From Streptomyces sclerotialus (GTDB lineage Bacteria > Actinomycetota > Actinomycetes > Streptomycetales > Streptomycetaceae): a stretch of DNA of 64,000 nt. The position numbers and the translations under genes are program-made. Below are positions 43,062 to 50,590 of the stretch, one piece after another. Each line of letters opens with the position of its first letter. The stretch's first letter is position 1. The DNA is taken from positions 1,736,001 to 1,800,000 of the forward strand of contig NZ_JBFOHP010000002.1 in NCBI RefSeq assembly GCF_040907265.1. Direction: 5' to 3'. The notes under the pieces were generated by a model that worked only from the letters and a program-made list of their open reading frames with translations, had not been told where the DNA came from and searched no databases.

Positions 43062-43445
43062 ATGCTGACGGAGCAGCTCGACCGGCACTGGCGGCACCAG
43101 CTGCGCGAGCGCCTGGAGGGGCCGAGCGACGAGGAGTACTTCTGGGAGCCGGTGCCGGACGCCTGGAACGTCCGGCCGCGCGGTACGGACAGCGCGCCCA
43201 TCCAGGCGGGCGCCGGCGCGTTCACGGTCGACTTCGCCTTCCCCGAGCCGGTGCCCGCGCCGGTGACGACGATCGCCTGGCGGCGGGCCGCCCGTGGCCT
43301 ACGAGAGCTTCGCGTACGCGGGCTCGGCGCAGGGCGCGCCGGAGCAGCCGGACGCGGCGAACGCGGCCTGGCACCAGGGCGTGCGGGGGCTGGGAGAGCA
43401 AGGGCTGGCGCGGGCGTGCGGACCGGCGGAGGGCGGCGCAGCCCG
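43062..43445 (+). pseudogene. decayed DinB/maleylpyruvate isomerase-like gene
   Basis: From 43062 the frame reads MLTEQLDRHWRHQLRERLEG, then PSDEEYFWEPVPDAWNVRP and FPEPVPAPVTTIAWR, as in DinB-superfamily proteins. The family sequence then resumes in another frame at about 43282: GPPVAYESFAYAG, then GVRGLGEQGLARACGPAEG. The segment between (usually a GHV-type helix with a metal-ligand His) is missing. The C-terminal part (the HHGAEI helix in relatives) is also missing, since the remnant ends against the next gene's stop at 43450. Internal deletion with frame change plus 3' truncation means it cannot make a normal protein. Confidence 0.7.
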
Positions 43446-43449
43446 CCGT

Positions 43450-44625
43450 TCACTCGCCCCCGCACGCCTCCTCGAAGTGGTCGAGGTTCTCCTGGAGCGA
43501 CTTCAGCAGCCGGTCCCGCTCGGCCTCGTCGACCTGGACGGGGGTGACGTCGCGGGCGCCCGTTATCCGGCGGAAGCCGCCGCGGCTCTCCAGCCGGCCG
43601 GTCACCCGTACCGGCAGCCCGAGCAGGTGCGCGTGGCCCGCGATGCGGTAGCCCTCCTCGCCGAGGGCCACCCTGACCTGCGCCACGTCGGCCCCGGCCA
43701 GGACGCGCAGGCGTACCGCGCCCGCGCCGTCGGGGTGCTCCCGCCGCATCCGTACGACCGTGCCGGTCACCCGCACGGCGAGGGACGGCTCGTCCTGTAC
43801 GTACCGCTGGGCGGCCTGCTGCAGCGCGGGCAGGTCGCCGGGGGTGAACTCGACCGGTTCGGGGCGGGCCGGGCAGCCCGGGGGCGGCCCTTCGGCCGGT
43901 GACCAGGCGAGGGTGATGCGGACGCCCTCGGCGCCGCGGACCAGGGAGATCAGCGCCTCGGTCAGCTCGTGGCAGACGCCCAGCTCCACGGCGGCCTCGT
44001 AGGCCTCCATGCCGCCGGTGGCACGCTGGTAGTCCGTGGCGTCGCGCGCCGCGTGCAGCGCCCGCTGGAGGCTCGCCACCGCTCCGCGGCCGGCGCCGAC
44101 CGGTACGTACGCGGTGAGGCGGCGGCCCGCCGGTGCCGGGCCGACCAGCACCTGGTCCAGGAACGCCTCGGCCTGCCGCTTGTGCCGCGCGCCGTAGTAA
44201 CCGGCCCGTCCGTACGTGCCGAGCGCGCCGGCGATCAGCAGGGAGCGGGCGGCGGCGCGCAGCCGTTCCTGTGCGGTCCACAGGGTCGCGCCGGAGCGCT
44301 CGTCGGGGGCTTCGCGTTCCCAGCGCACCTCGTCGCTGGGCAGCGCGAGACCGACCAGCACCTCGCGGGCCGAGGGCACGGCGCTGCGGGCGAGCGCGGT
44401 CAGCGCCTCGGCGAGGAGGTCGGCGCTGTCGGGGAAGCCGGCGGACTCGGGCACCAGGAGGCTGGTGCCGGCGGCACCGCCGGGCGGGGTCCAGCGGGCG
44501 TACCGCCCCTGGGAGCCGCCCCGGCGCCGCCAGCCGTGCCGCGCCAGGAGAGCGGTGAGGACGGCGGGGTCGACCCGGGCGGGGTCCGGTACGGGGAAGG
44601 GCTGCTCGTCGGTCGGCCGGTACAT
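43450..44625 (-). CDS. partner protein of the DUF4365 gene, function unknown
   Basis: 391 aa. No catalytic motif recognised. The middle part (about 45-270) alternates helices and strands and contains repeated LLxEALTALARSA-type helices, resembling SseB-like proteins of Streptomyces. The C-terminal 100 residues are strand-rich (SLAVRVTGTVVRMRREH, LPVRVTGRLESRGGFRRI) and could form an OB-like barrel; this is inference. A short acidic helix ends the protein (LLKSLQENLDHFEEACGGE). The ATG at 44625 overlaps the upstream stop by one base, with a GGGAG site eight bases before it, so the two proteins are made together. Confidence 0.75.
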   Translation of the reverse strand: MYRPTDEQPFPVPDPARVDPAVLTALLARHGWRRRGGSQGRYARWTPPGGAAGTSLLVPESAGFPDSADLLAEALTALARSAVPSAREVLVGLALPSDEVRWEREAPDERSGATLWTAQERLRAAARSLLIAGALGTYGRAGYYGARHKRQAEAFLDQVLVGPAPAGRRLTAYVPVGAGRGAVASLQRALHAARDATDYQRATGGMEAYEAAVELGVCHELTEALISLVRGAEGVRITLAWSPAEGPPPGCPARPEPVEFTPGDLPALQQAAQRYVQDEPSLAVRVTGTVVRMRREHPDGAGAVRLRVLAGADVAQVRVALGEEGYRIAGHAHLLGLPVRVTGRLESRGGFRRITGARDVTPVQVDEAERDRLLKSLQENLDHFEEACGGE

Positions 44626-45218
44626 CAGGGTCTCCCTCCCGCCCCGACCCGCGTCATGATCTCGCTGAGCGCGCGGTCGTCGAAGACCCGCGTGGTCGGA
44701 ATCCGCACAGTGGTCTTGCGCCTGCCGGTGGCCTGCCGGCCCGCCAGGTTGATCCAGTAGCAGCAGTGCCGCAGTTCGAGCCGGTCGTGGCTCGCGCGCA
44801 GCCAGTCCTCGGGGCTGCGCGGTACGAGCATCACGACCAGGATCTTGTGCACCGCGACGGGTGTCCGGGCGAGCTTCACGAGGTGGTCGTTGTCCAGCGT
44901 GAAGCCGAAGCTGGGCCCCGGCGGGCGGGGCCGGACCTGGTAGGTGCACTTGAGCTGCACCTTGATCGTCACTTCGTCGTCGATGGTGTGGCCGGGCGCG
45001 CTGTGGCTGACGTGCCAGTCGATGCCGTTGTCCGGGAAGGGCTGCGCGAGCGAACAGCCGGCGGCCGCGGCCACGGCGTGGAGGTAGCCCACCTGGAGCG
45101 TCTCCATGGAGGCGGTGGTGGCGAGCTGGCCGCGCAGCGGTACCGGTCCCCCTTCAGGCTGGGGGTACCGCCCGCTTGCGGGGGACAGCCCACCCGGTTC
45201 TGGCTGCGCGAGCGTCAT
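44625..45218 (-). CDS. DUF4365 domain protein (PD-(D/E)xK nuclease-like)
   Basis: 197 aa from the ATG at 45218. The core METLQVGYLHAVAAAAGCSL, then PDNGIDWHV and EVTIKVQLKCT fits DUF4365, a PD-(D/E)xK-type fold. The candidate active-site residues are D67 in GIDW and the Q88-x-K90 pair; E82 is also nearby. A Pro/Gly-rich head of about 30 residues precedes it. The C-terminal part HDRLELRHCCYWINLAGRQA resembles the end of this family. It is translationally coupled to the next gene (TGATG). Substrate and role are unknown; DUF4365 domains often occur in DNA-processing or defence contexts. Confidence 0.75.
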   Translation of the reverse strand: MTLAQPEPGGLSPASGRYPQPEGGPVPLRGQLATTASMETLQVGYLHAVAAAAGCSLAQPFPDNGIDWHVSHSAPGHTIDDEVTIKVQLKCTYQVRPRPPGPSFGFTLDNDHLVKLARTPVAVHKILVVMLVPRSPEDWLRASHDRLELRHCCYWINLAGRQATGRRKTTVRIPTTRVFDDRALSEIMTRVGAGGRP

Positions 45219-45452
45219 CGCTCCTGTGCCTTCCGGGCGTTGCTGTGATGCCGGTCGGGTGCCTGGGGGTGGAAGAGTCCGGACCGCACGGCGGTCCGGC
45301 GGACCGCGGCTGAGGCGGCGGTCCCCTCTGTGTTGTCTCCGTGTCAAGTGGTCCGCAAACAAGGGCGGTTCGACAACCGTGAGGGCCGGGTATCACCAGC
45401 TCGGGCGGCCCGGGGCAGGCCACCCGCCGCAGGAGCACGAGGAGTTGGGACA

Positions 45453-46178
45453 ATGCCGAGCTGGTTCGACGGGCCGCTTGCTGCCTTCGACACCGAGACC
45501 ACGGGGATCGATGTGGAGCAGGACCGCATCGTCTCCGCCGCCCTGGTCGTCCAGGAGACGCCCCGCTCGACTCCGCGGGTCACGCGCTGGCTGGTCAACC
45601 CGGGGGTGGACATCCCGGAGGCGGCGACGGCGGTGCACGGTCTGACGGCCGGGCATCTGGCGATGAACGGCCGGTGGCCGGCGCCGGTCATGGAGGAGAT
45701 AGCGCGGGCCCTGGCGGAGCAGGCGATGGCGGGGCGGCCGCTGGTGGTGATGAACGCGCCGTTCGACCTGACGCTGCTGGACCGTGAGTTGCGGCGGCAC
45801 CGCGCGTCGTCGCTGGCGGCGTACCTCGGTACGCAGTCGTTGTGCGTACTGGACCCGCGGGTGCTGGACAAGCACCTGGACCGGTACCGCAAGGGCCGCC
45901 GGACGCTGACGGACCTGTGCGAGCACTACGGCGTCGAGCTGACGGGGGCGCACGAGGCGGCGGCGGACGCGACGGCGGCGCTGCAGGTCGTACGGGCCGT
46001 GGGGCAGACGTTCGCGACGCGCCTCGACGGGCTGAGCGTGGCGGAGCTGCACGCGCTGCAGGCGGTGTGGCACGCGGCGCAGGCGCGGGGTCTGCAGGCG
46101 TGGTTCGCGCGCAACGGCACGGAGGAGCCGGTCGACCCGCACTGGCCGCTGCGTCCTGACCTTCCGGCGGCGGCGTGA
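45453..46178 (+). CDS. DnaQ-type 3'-5' exonuclease
   Basis: 241 aa. The DEDDh motifs are intact: D13 and E15 in FDTETTG, D105 in NAPFDLTLLD, and H167 with D172 in AHEAAADATAA. The exonuclease domain fills about 8-180. A C-terminal helical region of 60 residues follows. It may act in DNA repair or as a proofreading-like nuclease, but it is shorter than polymerase epsilon and lacks other domains. The ATG at 45453 has GAGGAG eight bases upstream. It is divergent from the DUF4365 gene, with 234 bp between them. Confidence 0.92.
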   Translation: MPSWFDGPLAAFDTETTGIDVEQDRIVSAALVVQETPRSTPRVTRWLVNPGVDIPEAATAVHGLTAGHLAMNGRWPAPVMEEIARALAEQAMAGRPLVVMNAPFDLTLLDRELRRHRASSLAAYLGTQSLCVLDPRVLDKHLDRYRKGRRTLTDLCEHYGVELTGAHEAAADATAALQVVRAVGQTFATRLDGLSVAELHALQAVWHAAQARGLQAWFARNGTEEPVDPHWPLRPDLPAAA

Positions 46179-46198
46179 AGCGTGAACACAAGCGAGAA

Positions 46199-46222
46199 GC
46201 CGGACCGTTGTCACGGTCCGGC
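46199..46222. terminator. terminator between the exonuclease gene and tRNA-Val(CAC)
   Basis: A perfect 10-bp stem (46199-46208 with 46213-46222) and a 4-base loop. It follows the exonuclease on the plus strand and the tRNA on the minus strand. Confidence 0.85.
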
Positions 46223-46233
46223 CTCTCTCCGGG

Positions 46234-46305
46234 TGGGCGATACTGGGTTCGAACCAGTGACCTCTTCGGTGTGAACGAAGCGCTCTCCCACTGAGCTAAT
46301 CGCCC
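46234..46305 (-). tRNA. tRNA-Val, anticodon CAC (copy 1)
   Basis: 72 nt. The cloverleaf is complete: acceptor GGGCGAT/ATCGCCC, D arm with AGCTCAGTGGGAGAGC, anticodon stem CTTCG/CGAAG with loop TTCACAC, and T arm with GGTTCGAAC. The 3' CCA is not encoded. Copy 2 at 47027-47098 is identical over the whole gene. Confidence 0.97.
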
Positions 46306-46339
46306 GGGGTTCCTGGGGTGTCCCCCGCGAACGACCTGA

Positions 46340-46369
46340 ACAATACAGGGCGCGGGGCCCTGGCTTCAA
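46340..46369 (-). promoter_or_regulatory. candidate promoter of tRNA-Val(CAC) copy 1
   Basis: On the minus strand TTGAAG (46369-46364) and TATTGT (46345-46340) are separated by 18 bp. Transcription would start about 30 bp before the tRNA. The -35 overlaps the stop codon of the SRPBCC gene. Confidence 0.5.
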
Positions 46370-46836
46370 ATTGCTTCGCGGCCGTCCAGCCAGGTGGCCA
46401 GCCCGCGCCGCCCGGCCCGCATCATCAGGGCGTGGTTGAGGCGGAAGAACGGACGCCCCGGGTAGGCCAGCCGCCGCATGAAGGACCGGCGCACCTCCAC
46501 CTCCTGCTCGTACAGCGCGCGGGCGCCCGGGCCGTACGGGCCGACCGTCCAGCGGGCCCAGCCGTCGATGTCGCCGTGCAGCGTCGCCTCCAGGACGCCG
46601 GCCTCCCGGTCGCGCCGGGTCTCACGGGCGGTGAAGCGCAGGCTGAACGGCAGCACGGAGCGGATGCGGGCGGCCCCGGAGCGCTCGTCGATCCGGTGCG
46701 CCTCGGCGACGTGGGGCCACCAACGGGGGTAGGCCTCGGTGCGCTCCAGGGCGGCGTACACGGCGCCGGGCGCGGCCTCCAGCAGCCAGACGCTGCGGAA
46801 GCGGTAGTGGTGGGGGCGGGCGAGCCAGGCAGGCAT
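46366..46836 (-). CDS. SRPBCC (polyketide cyclase/START-like) family protein
   Basis: 156 aa. The N-terminus MPAWLARPHHYRFRSVWLLE and the AAPGAVYAALERTEAYPRWWPHV motif with Y-P-x-W-W-P are typical of the SRPBCC helix-grip fold. The middle strands end in VEVRRSFMRRLAYPGRPFFR and a C-terminal helix ALMMRAGRRGL. These proteins bind hydrophobic ligands; no ligand can be named. It lies between the two tRNA-Val(CAC) genes. Confidence 0.85.
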   Translation of the reverse strand: MPAWLARPHHYRFRSVWLLEAAPGAVYAALERTEAYPRWWPHVAEAHRIDERSGAARIRSVLPFSLRFTARETRRDREAGVLEATLHGDIDGWARWTVGPYGPGARALYEQEVEVRRSFMRRLAYPGRPFFRLNHALMMRAGRRGLATWLDGREAI

Positions 46837-46974
46837 GGGCCCAGTGTGCCGCGCGGGGAGAGGTCGGTGTGCCGCACCGCGGAATGTCGAAGGACCCGGA
46901 AGCGGAAACCTCCGGGCCCGGGGGCGCGGGTGGCGGAACCCCCGCTGCGCGCGGCGAAGCCGCGCAGAACACGA

Positions 46975-47020
46975 CGAGGGCGAAGCGGTTCGCGCTTTCC
47001 GCGAACGCACTTCACCCTCG
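46975..47020 (-). terminator. terminator of tRNA-Val(CAC) copy 2
   Basis: A long imperfect hairpin with outer arms CGAGGG/CCCTCG and inner GAAG/CTTC and GTTCGCG/CGCGAAC pairs, 46975 to 47020, seven bases past the tRNA end on the minus strand. Confidence 0.7.
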
Positions 47021-47026
47021 TACTTG

Positions 47027-47098
47027 TGGGCGATACTGGGTTCGAACCAGTGACCTCTTCGGTGTGAACGAAGCGCTCTCCCACTGAGCTAATCGCCC
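47027..47098 (-). tRNA. tRNA-Val, anticodon CAC (copy 2)
   Basis: 72 nt, identical to the copy at 46234-46305, including the TTCACAC anticodon loop. CCA is not encoded. TAATGT at 47134-47139 on the minus strand may be its -10 element. Confidence 0.97.
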
Positions 47099-47168
47099 GG
47101 TGCGCCGGTGCCTCGCGGCCTGGCGCACCGCCAACATTACCGCATGTCAGCGGGGCTCATGACCACGG

Positions 47169-47600
47169 TCACCGGCTGATGTTCCAGGGCATGGCGAAGC
47201 CGAACTGCCACACGTACGCCGCGAGGGCCGCGACGATGATCACGGCGCCGACCGTGGTGAGGATGATGTTGCGGCGGCGGACCTTGGGATCGAGGGCCTT
47301 GTGCGCGGCCTCGGTGACCTTGCGCTTGGTCCAGCGCAGCACGAGCTGCGCCCAGACGAACTCGGTCGCCCAGATCGCCATACCGGCGAAGATCACCAGC
47401 CAGCCGGGCCCGGGCAGCGGCAGCATGATGATGCCGCCGATGACCACCGCCAGCCCGACGATGAAGATCCCGACCTGCCAGCTCATGTGCAGGGTCCGGG
47501 AGCGCTTCACGAAATGCGGCGCCTTGGACCCGAGCTTCTGCGGGATCGCCGTGGCGCCTCCCGTGCCGGCGCCCCGGCCCCCGTCACTCTCCGCGTTCAT
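47169..47600 (-). CDS. TIGR02611-type membrane protein
   Basis: 143 aa from the ATG at 47600. The N-terminal 30 residues are polar. The hydrophobic segments are about 43-63 (VGIFIVGLAVVIGGIIML), 66-88 (GPGWLVIFAGMAIWATEFVW) and 113-134 (ILTTVGAVIIVAALAAYVW). The LPLPGPGW stretch between the first two helices is the family's core. Function unknown. An ATG 19 codons upstream is possible; neither has a strong ribosome binding site. It is divergent from ssgB, as I recall from other Streptomyces. Confidence 0.78.
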   Translation of the reverse strand: MNAESDGGRGAGTGGATAIPQKLGSKAPHFVKRSRTLHMSWQVGIFIVGLAVVIGGIIMLPLPGPGWLVIFAGMAIWATEFVWAQLVLRWTKRKVTEAAHKALDPKVRRRNIILTTVGAVIIVAALAAYVWQFGFAMPWNISR

Positions 47601-47703
47601 ACCGGCAAACCTACCCGACGTGCCGGTCCCCCGCATGAACGCCGAGGAGGATCCGGGACTCCGCCGTAAGAGGTACTCGAAGCCACCCAAAACAGTCAGA
47701 GGG

Positions 47704-47726
47704 GTTTACAACACCACCGTAGGTGG
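47704..47726 (+). promoter_or_regulatory. candidate promoter/operator element upstream of ssgB
   Basis: GTTT at 47704-47707 is followed by the 13-bp palindrome CCACC-GTA-GGTGG (47714-47726), 60-80 bp before the ssgB start. Reports that ssgB is controlled by the stress sigma factor SigH (GTTT -35 element) make this of interest, but the -10 match is poor. Confidence 0.3.
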
Positions 47727-47786
47727 CATGTCGATTTCGCCGACGTGCGAACCCCCGAGCGCACACTGAGCGAAAGGCCCTGGCGT

Positions 47787-48200
47787 ATGAACACCACGGT
47801 CAGCTGCGAGCTGCACCTGCGCCTCGTTGTGTCGAGCGAGTCCTCACTGCCTGTACCTGCGGGCCTGCGGTATGACACGGCCGATCCTTATGCCGTGCAC
47901 GCCACCTTCCACACCGGAGCCGAGGAGACCGTCGAGTGGGTTTTCGCCCGTGATCTCCTCGCGGAAGGCCTGCACCGGCCCACCGGCACCGGCGACGTCC
48001 GCGTCTGGCCGTCCCGGAGCCACGGTCAGGGAGTCGTCTGCATCGCCCTGAGCTCCCCGGAGGGGGAGGCTCTGCTCGAAGCCCCGGCGCGGGCTCTGGA
48101 ATCCTTCCTGAAGCGCACCGATGCCGCGGTTCCGCCGGGCACCGAACACCGCCACTTCGATCTCGACACGGAGCTCTCACACATCCTCGCGGAGAGCTGA
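47787..48200 (+). CDS. ssgB: sporulation and cell division protein SsgB
   Basis: 137 aa. The sequence MNTTVSCELHLRLVVSSESS, continuing LPVPAGLRYDTADPYAVHA, is that of Streptomyces SsgB, an SALP-family protein. SsgB, brought to the division site by SsgA, recruits FtsZ for sporulation septation. The family core (VEWVFARDLLAEGLHRPTG, VWPSRSHGQGVVCIALSSPE) is complete and full length. AAAGG lies about ten bases upstream of the ATG. This gene places the window firmly in a sporulating streptomycete. Confidence 0.96.
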   Translation: MNTTVSCELHLRLVVSSESSLPVPAGLRYDTADPYAVHATFHTGAEETVEWVFARDLLAEGLHRPTGTGDVRVWPSRSHGQGVVCIALSSPEGEALLEAPARALESFLKRTDAAVPPGTEHRHFDLDTELSHILAES

Positions 48201-48537
48201 GGAGCCCGCGGCCACGTGCCGCGTCAACCCTGCTCACCACGCGCGCCGTCCGACTCGGGGAGACGGCGCAGGACGGACAAGTTCATACGGCGAGACCGGC
48301 GCCGCCCCCGCGGGACCCACCGCGGTGGCGGCGCCGTCCGTGCTGACCGGCCCGGACGCCGCGCCCCCGTGGGCCGGGCGAACCTCCGGCACCGTGTCCG
48401 CCCGGCCTTGTTGGAAGCGCTAGAGTCGGCGACCATTCGGCACAAGGGGGTGGCCGGCCGATCGCTGGAGATCCGCCGGCCACCGCCCATCGATCCCGGG
48501 GGCGGCACGGCCGCCCCTCCCGGCCAGGGAGCGACCC
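48201..48537. other. intergenic region between ssgB and the CGNR gene
   Basis: 337 bp with no supported gene. It contains a GC hairpin (48297-48336) that may end ssgB transcription, and TAGAGT at 48421-48426, a good -10 element for the CGNR gene, though its -35 is weak. Confidence 0.55.
48297..48336 (+). terminator. possible terminator of ssgB
   Basis: Arms CGGCGCCGCC (48297-48306) and GGCGGCGCCG (48327-48336) form a 10-bp stem; the 20-base loop can pair through CCGCGG repeats. It is 97 bp past the ssgB stop. Confidence 0.4.
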
Positions 48538-49104
48538 GTGATGATCACCCACGACAGCCGGTGCGCACTGGAGGCCGTCGTCGACCTCCTGAACACCGCA
48601 CCAGAGGCCGGGGAGCCATCGGCGCCCGACACGCTCGGCGACGTGCCGGCCCTGCGCCAGTTCGTCGCGCGCAACGCCATCAGCGATGTGGGCACGCTCG
48701 GCGACCGGGACCTGGCGTCCGTACGGGCCGTACGGGGCCGCTTCGCGCAGGTCTTCGCGGCGGACGACGACCGCACCGCGGCGGAGCTGCTGAACGCGCT
48801 GATCGCGGCGGCCGGCACCACCCCGCGGCTGACCGACCACGACGGGTACGACTGGCACGTGCACTACTTCGCGCCGGGCGCCTCGGTCGCCGACCACCTC
48901 GCGGCGGACGGCGGGATGGCGCTGGCGTTCCTGGTCGTCGCCGGGGAGCGGGAGCGGCTGCGGCGGTGCGAGGCGCCGGACTGCCGGCACGCCTTCGTCG
49001 ACCTCTCGCGCAACCGCTCGCGCCGCTACTGCGACAGCCGGACCTGCGGCAACCGCCTGCACGTCGCCGCGTACCGGGCCCGCCGCCGGGAGGCCGCGAG
49101 CTGA
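48538..49104 (+). CDS. CGNR zinc-finger protein (ABATE-type), probable regulator
   Basis: 188 aa. The GTG at 48538 is six bases after AGGGAG; the ATG at 48541 is equally usable. The N-terminal part (THDSRCALEAVVDLLNTAP) fits the ABATE domain, a putative stress-sensing module. The C-terminal zinc finger reads RRCEAPDCRHAFVDLSRNRS followed by RRYCDSRTCGNRLHVAAYR, with the diagnostic CGNR and four cysteines. Such proteins are treated as transcription factors. It stands alone downstream of ssgB. Confidence 0.88.
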   Translation: MMITHDSRCALEAVVDLLNTAPEAGEPSAPDTLGDVPALRQFVARNAISDVGTLGDRDLASVRAVRGRFAQVFAADDDRTAAELLNALIAAAGTTPRLTDHDGYDWHVHYFAPGASVADHLAADGGMALAFLVVAGERERLRRCEAPDCRHAFVDLSRNRSRRYCDSRTCGNRLHVAAYRARRREAAS

Positions 49105-49146
49105 GCCCGCGGACCGGGCACCCGTACCGCGGGCACGGCCGCCGGC

Positions 49147-49317
49147 TCACAGGACGAAGAGGTCGTGCACGGCGCCCACCAGGAGCAGGACGCCGATGAC
49201 GGTGAGGAAGAGCATCAGGGGCGGCTGCGACAGGGCGAACAGGCAGCCACGGGACGGAGAAGCTGGGTCTGGGGCCCGGGGAGTGGTCTCCCGGGTCAGG
49301 GCGCACTCGTCGTTCAT
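49147..49317 (-). CDS. small single-pass membrane protein, 56 aa
   Basis: Reading the minus strand from the ATG at 49317 gives MNDECALTRETTPRAPDPAS, then PSRGCLFALSQPPLMLFLTV and IGVLLLVGAVHDLFVL, with a stop at 49147. Residues 32-54 form one hydrophobic helix. The polar N-terminal half is rich in Pro/Thr. The ribosome binding site is weak (GCGAG next to the ATG). The gene fills the gap between two others and is a plausible small membrane protein, but I know no homologue. Confidence 0.5.
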   Translation of the reverse strand: MNDECALTRETTPRAPDPASPSRGCLFALSQPPLMLFLTVIGVLLLVGAVHDLFVL

Positions 49318-49386
49318 CTCGCGGAGATCATGGCGCAGCTGATCTCCGCGCGTGACGCGGTCTTCCCCCGCAGGAGGGGGACTTCC

Positions 49387-49830
49387 TCAGATCCCGTGCT
49401 TTTTCAGGATGGCTTCGATATCGGAGAAGTCCTCGTCGCCGCCGCTCTGCCGGGCCGGCCCGGCGGCGGGACGGCGGGCGGGCGCACGGCCGGCGCCCAG
49501 GGACGGCGCCGAGGCGCCCGGGGCCACCGCACCGCCCTGCTGCGCGGCGGCGGCCCGGCGCTCCTTCCGCCGCCCGGAGCGGCGCTCGGCGAAGCGGCTC
49601 ACCAGGAACAGCAGGACCGAGAGCGCCAGCAGGCCGAAGCCCGCCCACACGGTCGGCTCGAGGACCAGGCCGGTGATCCAGTCGATGACGCCGGTCATGA
49701 CCAGGCCGGCGGGGATCAGCGCGAAGGCGGCGATGCGCGTCGCGGCCAGGAAACGCCTGCGGAAGGCGGTCAGCGCGGCGACGCCCAGGCCGGCCACCGA
49801 CAGCACGGCGCAGACGGTCGAGGTCAGCAT
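49387..49830 (-). CDS. small membrane protein of unknown function
   Basis: 147 aa. Two or three hydrophobic segments occupy residues 1-80 (STVCAVLSVAGLGVAALTAF, ATRIAAFALIPAGLVMTGVI, WAGFGLLALSVLLFLVSRF). A basic stretch RRSGRRKERRA and a Pro/Ala-rich linker follow. The end is the conserved acidic motif DEDFSDIEAILKKHGI. The ATG at 49830 has a perfect AGGAGGA site. The C-terminal motif looks like a peptide docking element, but this is inference. Confidence 0.8.
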   Translation of the reverse strand: MLTSTVCAVLSVAGLGVAALTAFRRRFLAATRIAAFALIPAGLVMTGVIDWITGLVLEPTVWAGFGLLALSVLLFLVSRFAERRSGRRKERRAAAAQQGGAVAPGASAPSLGAGRAPARRPAAGPARQSGGDEDFSDIEAILKKHGI

Positions 49831-50003
49831 CGGGTCCTCCTGCCGTGAACGGTTCTCCCTCCATCCTGCCCCCTCGCGCCGCGTACCGGCCATGCCCCCG
49901 CGCGCCCTCAGGGTCATCTCGGGGTACGGATCCTCCGCAGGTGCCGGTCCGGCGTACCGCGGGGGCTGTCCGGGCAGGGCCGCGGGGCTGGAAGACTGGC
50001 CCC

Positions 50004-50525
50004 ATGAACGACGCCCCCTCCCCCGCCGTGCCCCGTCCCGTCCTGGACGTCTGGTGCGAGCTGCAGTGCCCGGACTGCCACACCGCCCTCGCCGACCTGC
50101 GCGCCCTGCGCGAGCGCTACGGCGACCGGCTGGAGATCCGGCTGCGCCACTTCCCGCTGGAGAAGCACAAGCACGCCTACGCCGCCGCGCAGGCCGCCGA
50201 GGAGGCCATCGAGCAGGGCCAGGGCTGGCCGTACGTGGAAGCCGTGCTCGGGCGCACCGCCGAGCTCGCGAAGCAGGGCGAGAAGCTGCTGGTGAAGGTG
50301 GCCGGGGAGCTGGGCCTGGACGCGGAGGAGCTGGACACCGCGCTGATCGACGGCCGGCACCTGCTGATCGTCGACGCGGACCAGGCCGAGGGCAAGGCGA
50401 TCGGTGTCACCGGCACGCCCACGTACGTCATCGGCGGTGAGCGGCTGGACGGCGGCAAGAGCCAGGAGGGGCTGCGCGCCCGGATCGAGGAGATCGCGGA
50501 CCGGCTGCTGGCCGCGGCCGGGTAG
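50004..50525 (+). CDS. DsbA/thioredoxin-fold protein
   Basis: 173 aa. CPDC (C22-C25) near the N-terminus and the cis-proline motif TGTPTYVIGG are the active site of a thioredoxin-fold DsbA-like protein, with the helical insertion between (AYAAAQAAEEAIEQGQGWPY). There is no signal peptide, so it is cytoplasmic, unlike classical DsbA. It resembles the family of predicted disulfide isomerase or FrnE-like oxidoreductases. The ATG at 50004 lacks a strong ribosome binding site. It is convergent with the GNAT gene. Confidence 0.85.
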   Translation: MNDAPSPAVPRPVLDVWCELQCPDCHTALADLRALRERYGDRLEIRLRHFPLEKHKHAYAAAQAAEEAIEQGQGWPYVEAVLGRTAELAKQGEKLLVKVAGELGLDAEELDTALIDGRHLLIVDADQAEGKAIGVTGTPTYVIGGERLDGGKSQEGLRARIEEIADRLLAAAG

Positions 50526-50590
50526 CCGGCGGAGCGGTCACCGCGCGCCGGGAACGGCCGCCCGCCCCGGCCGGGCGGCCCGGCGGCCGC

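Noticed and set aside
46234..47098. An integrated element between the two tRNA-Val(CAC) copies
   Set aside because: There is no integrase or att-type partial tRNA; the interval contains only one ordinary gene. I keep only the duplication as a finding.
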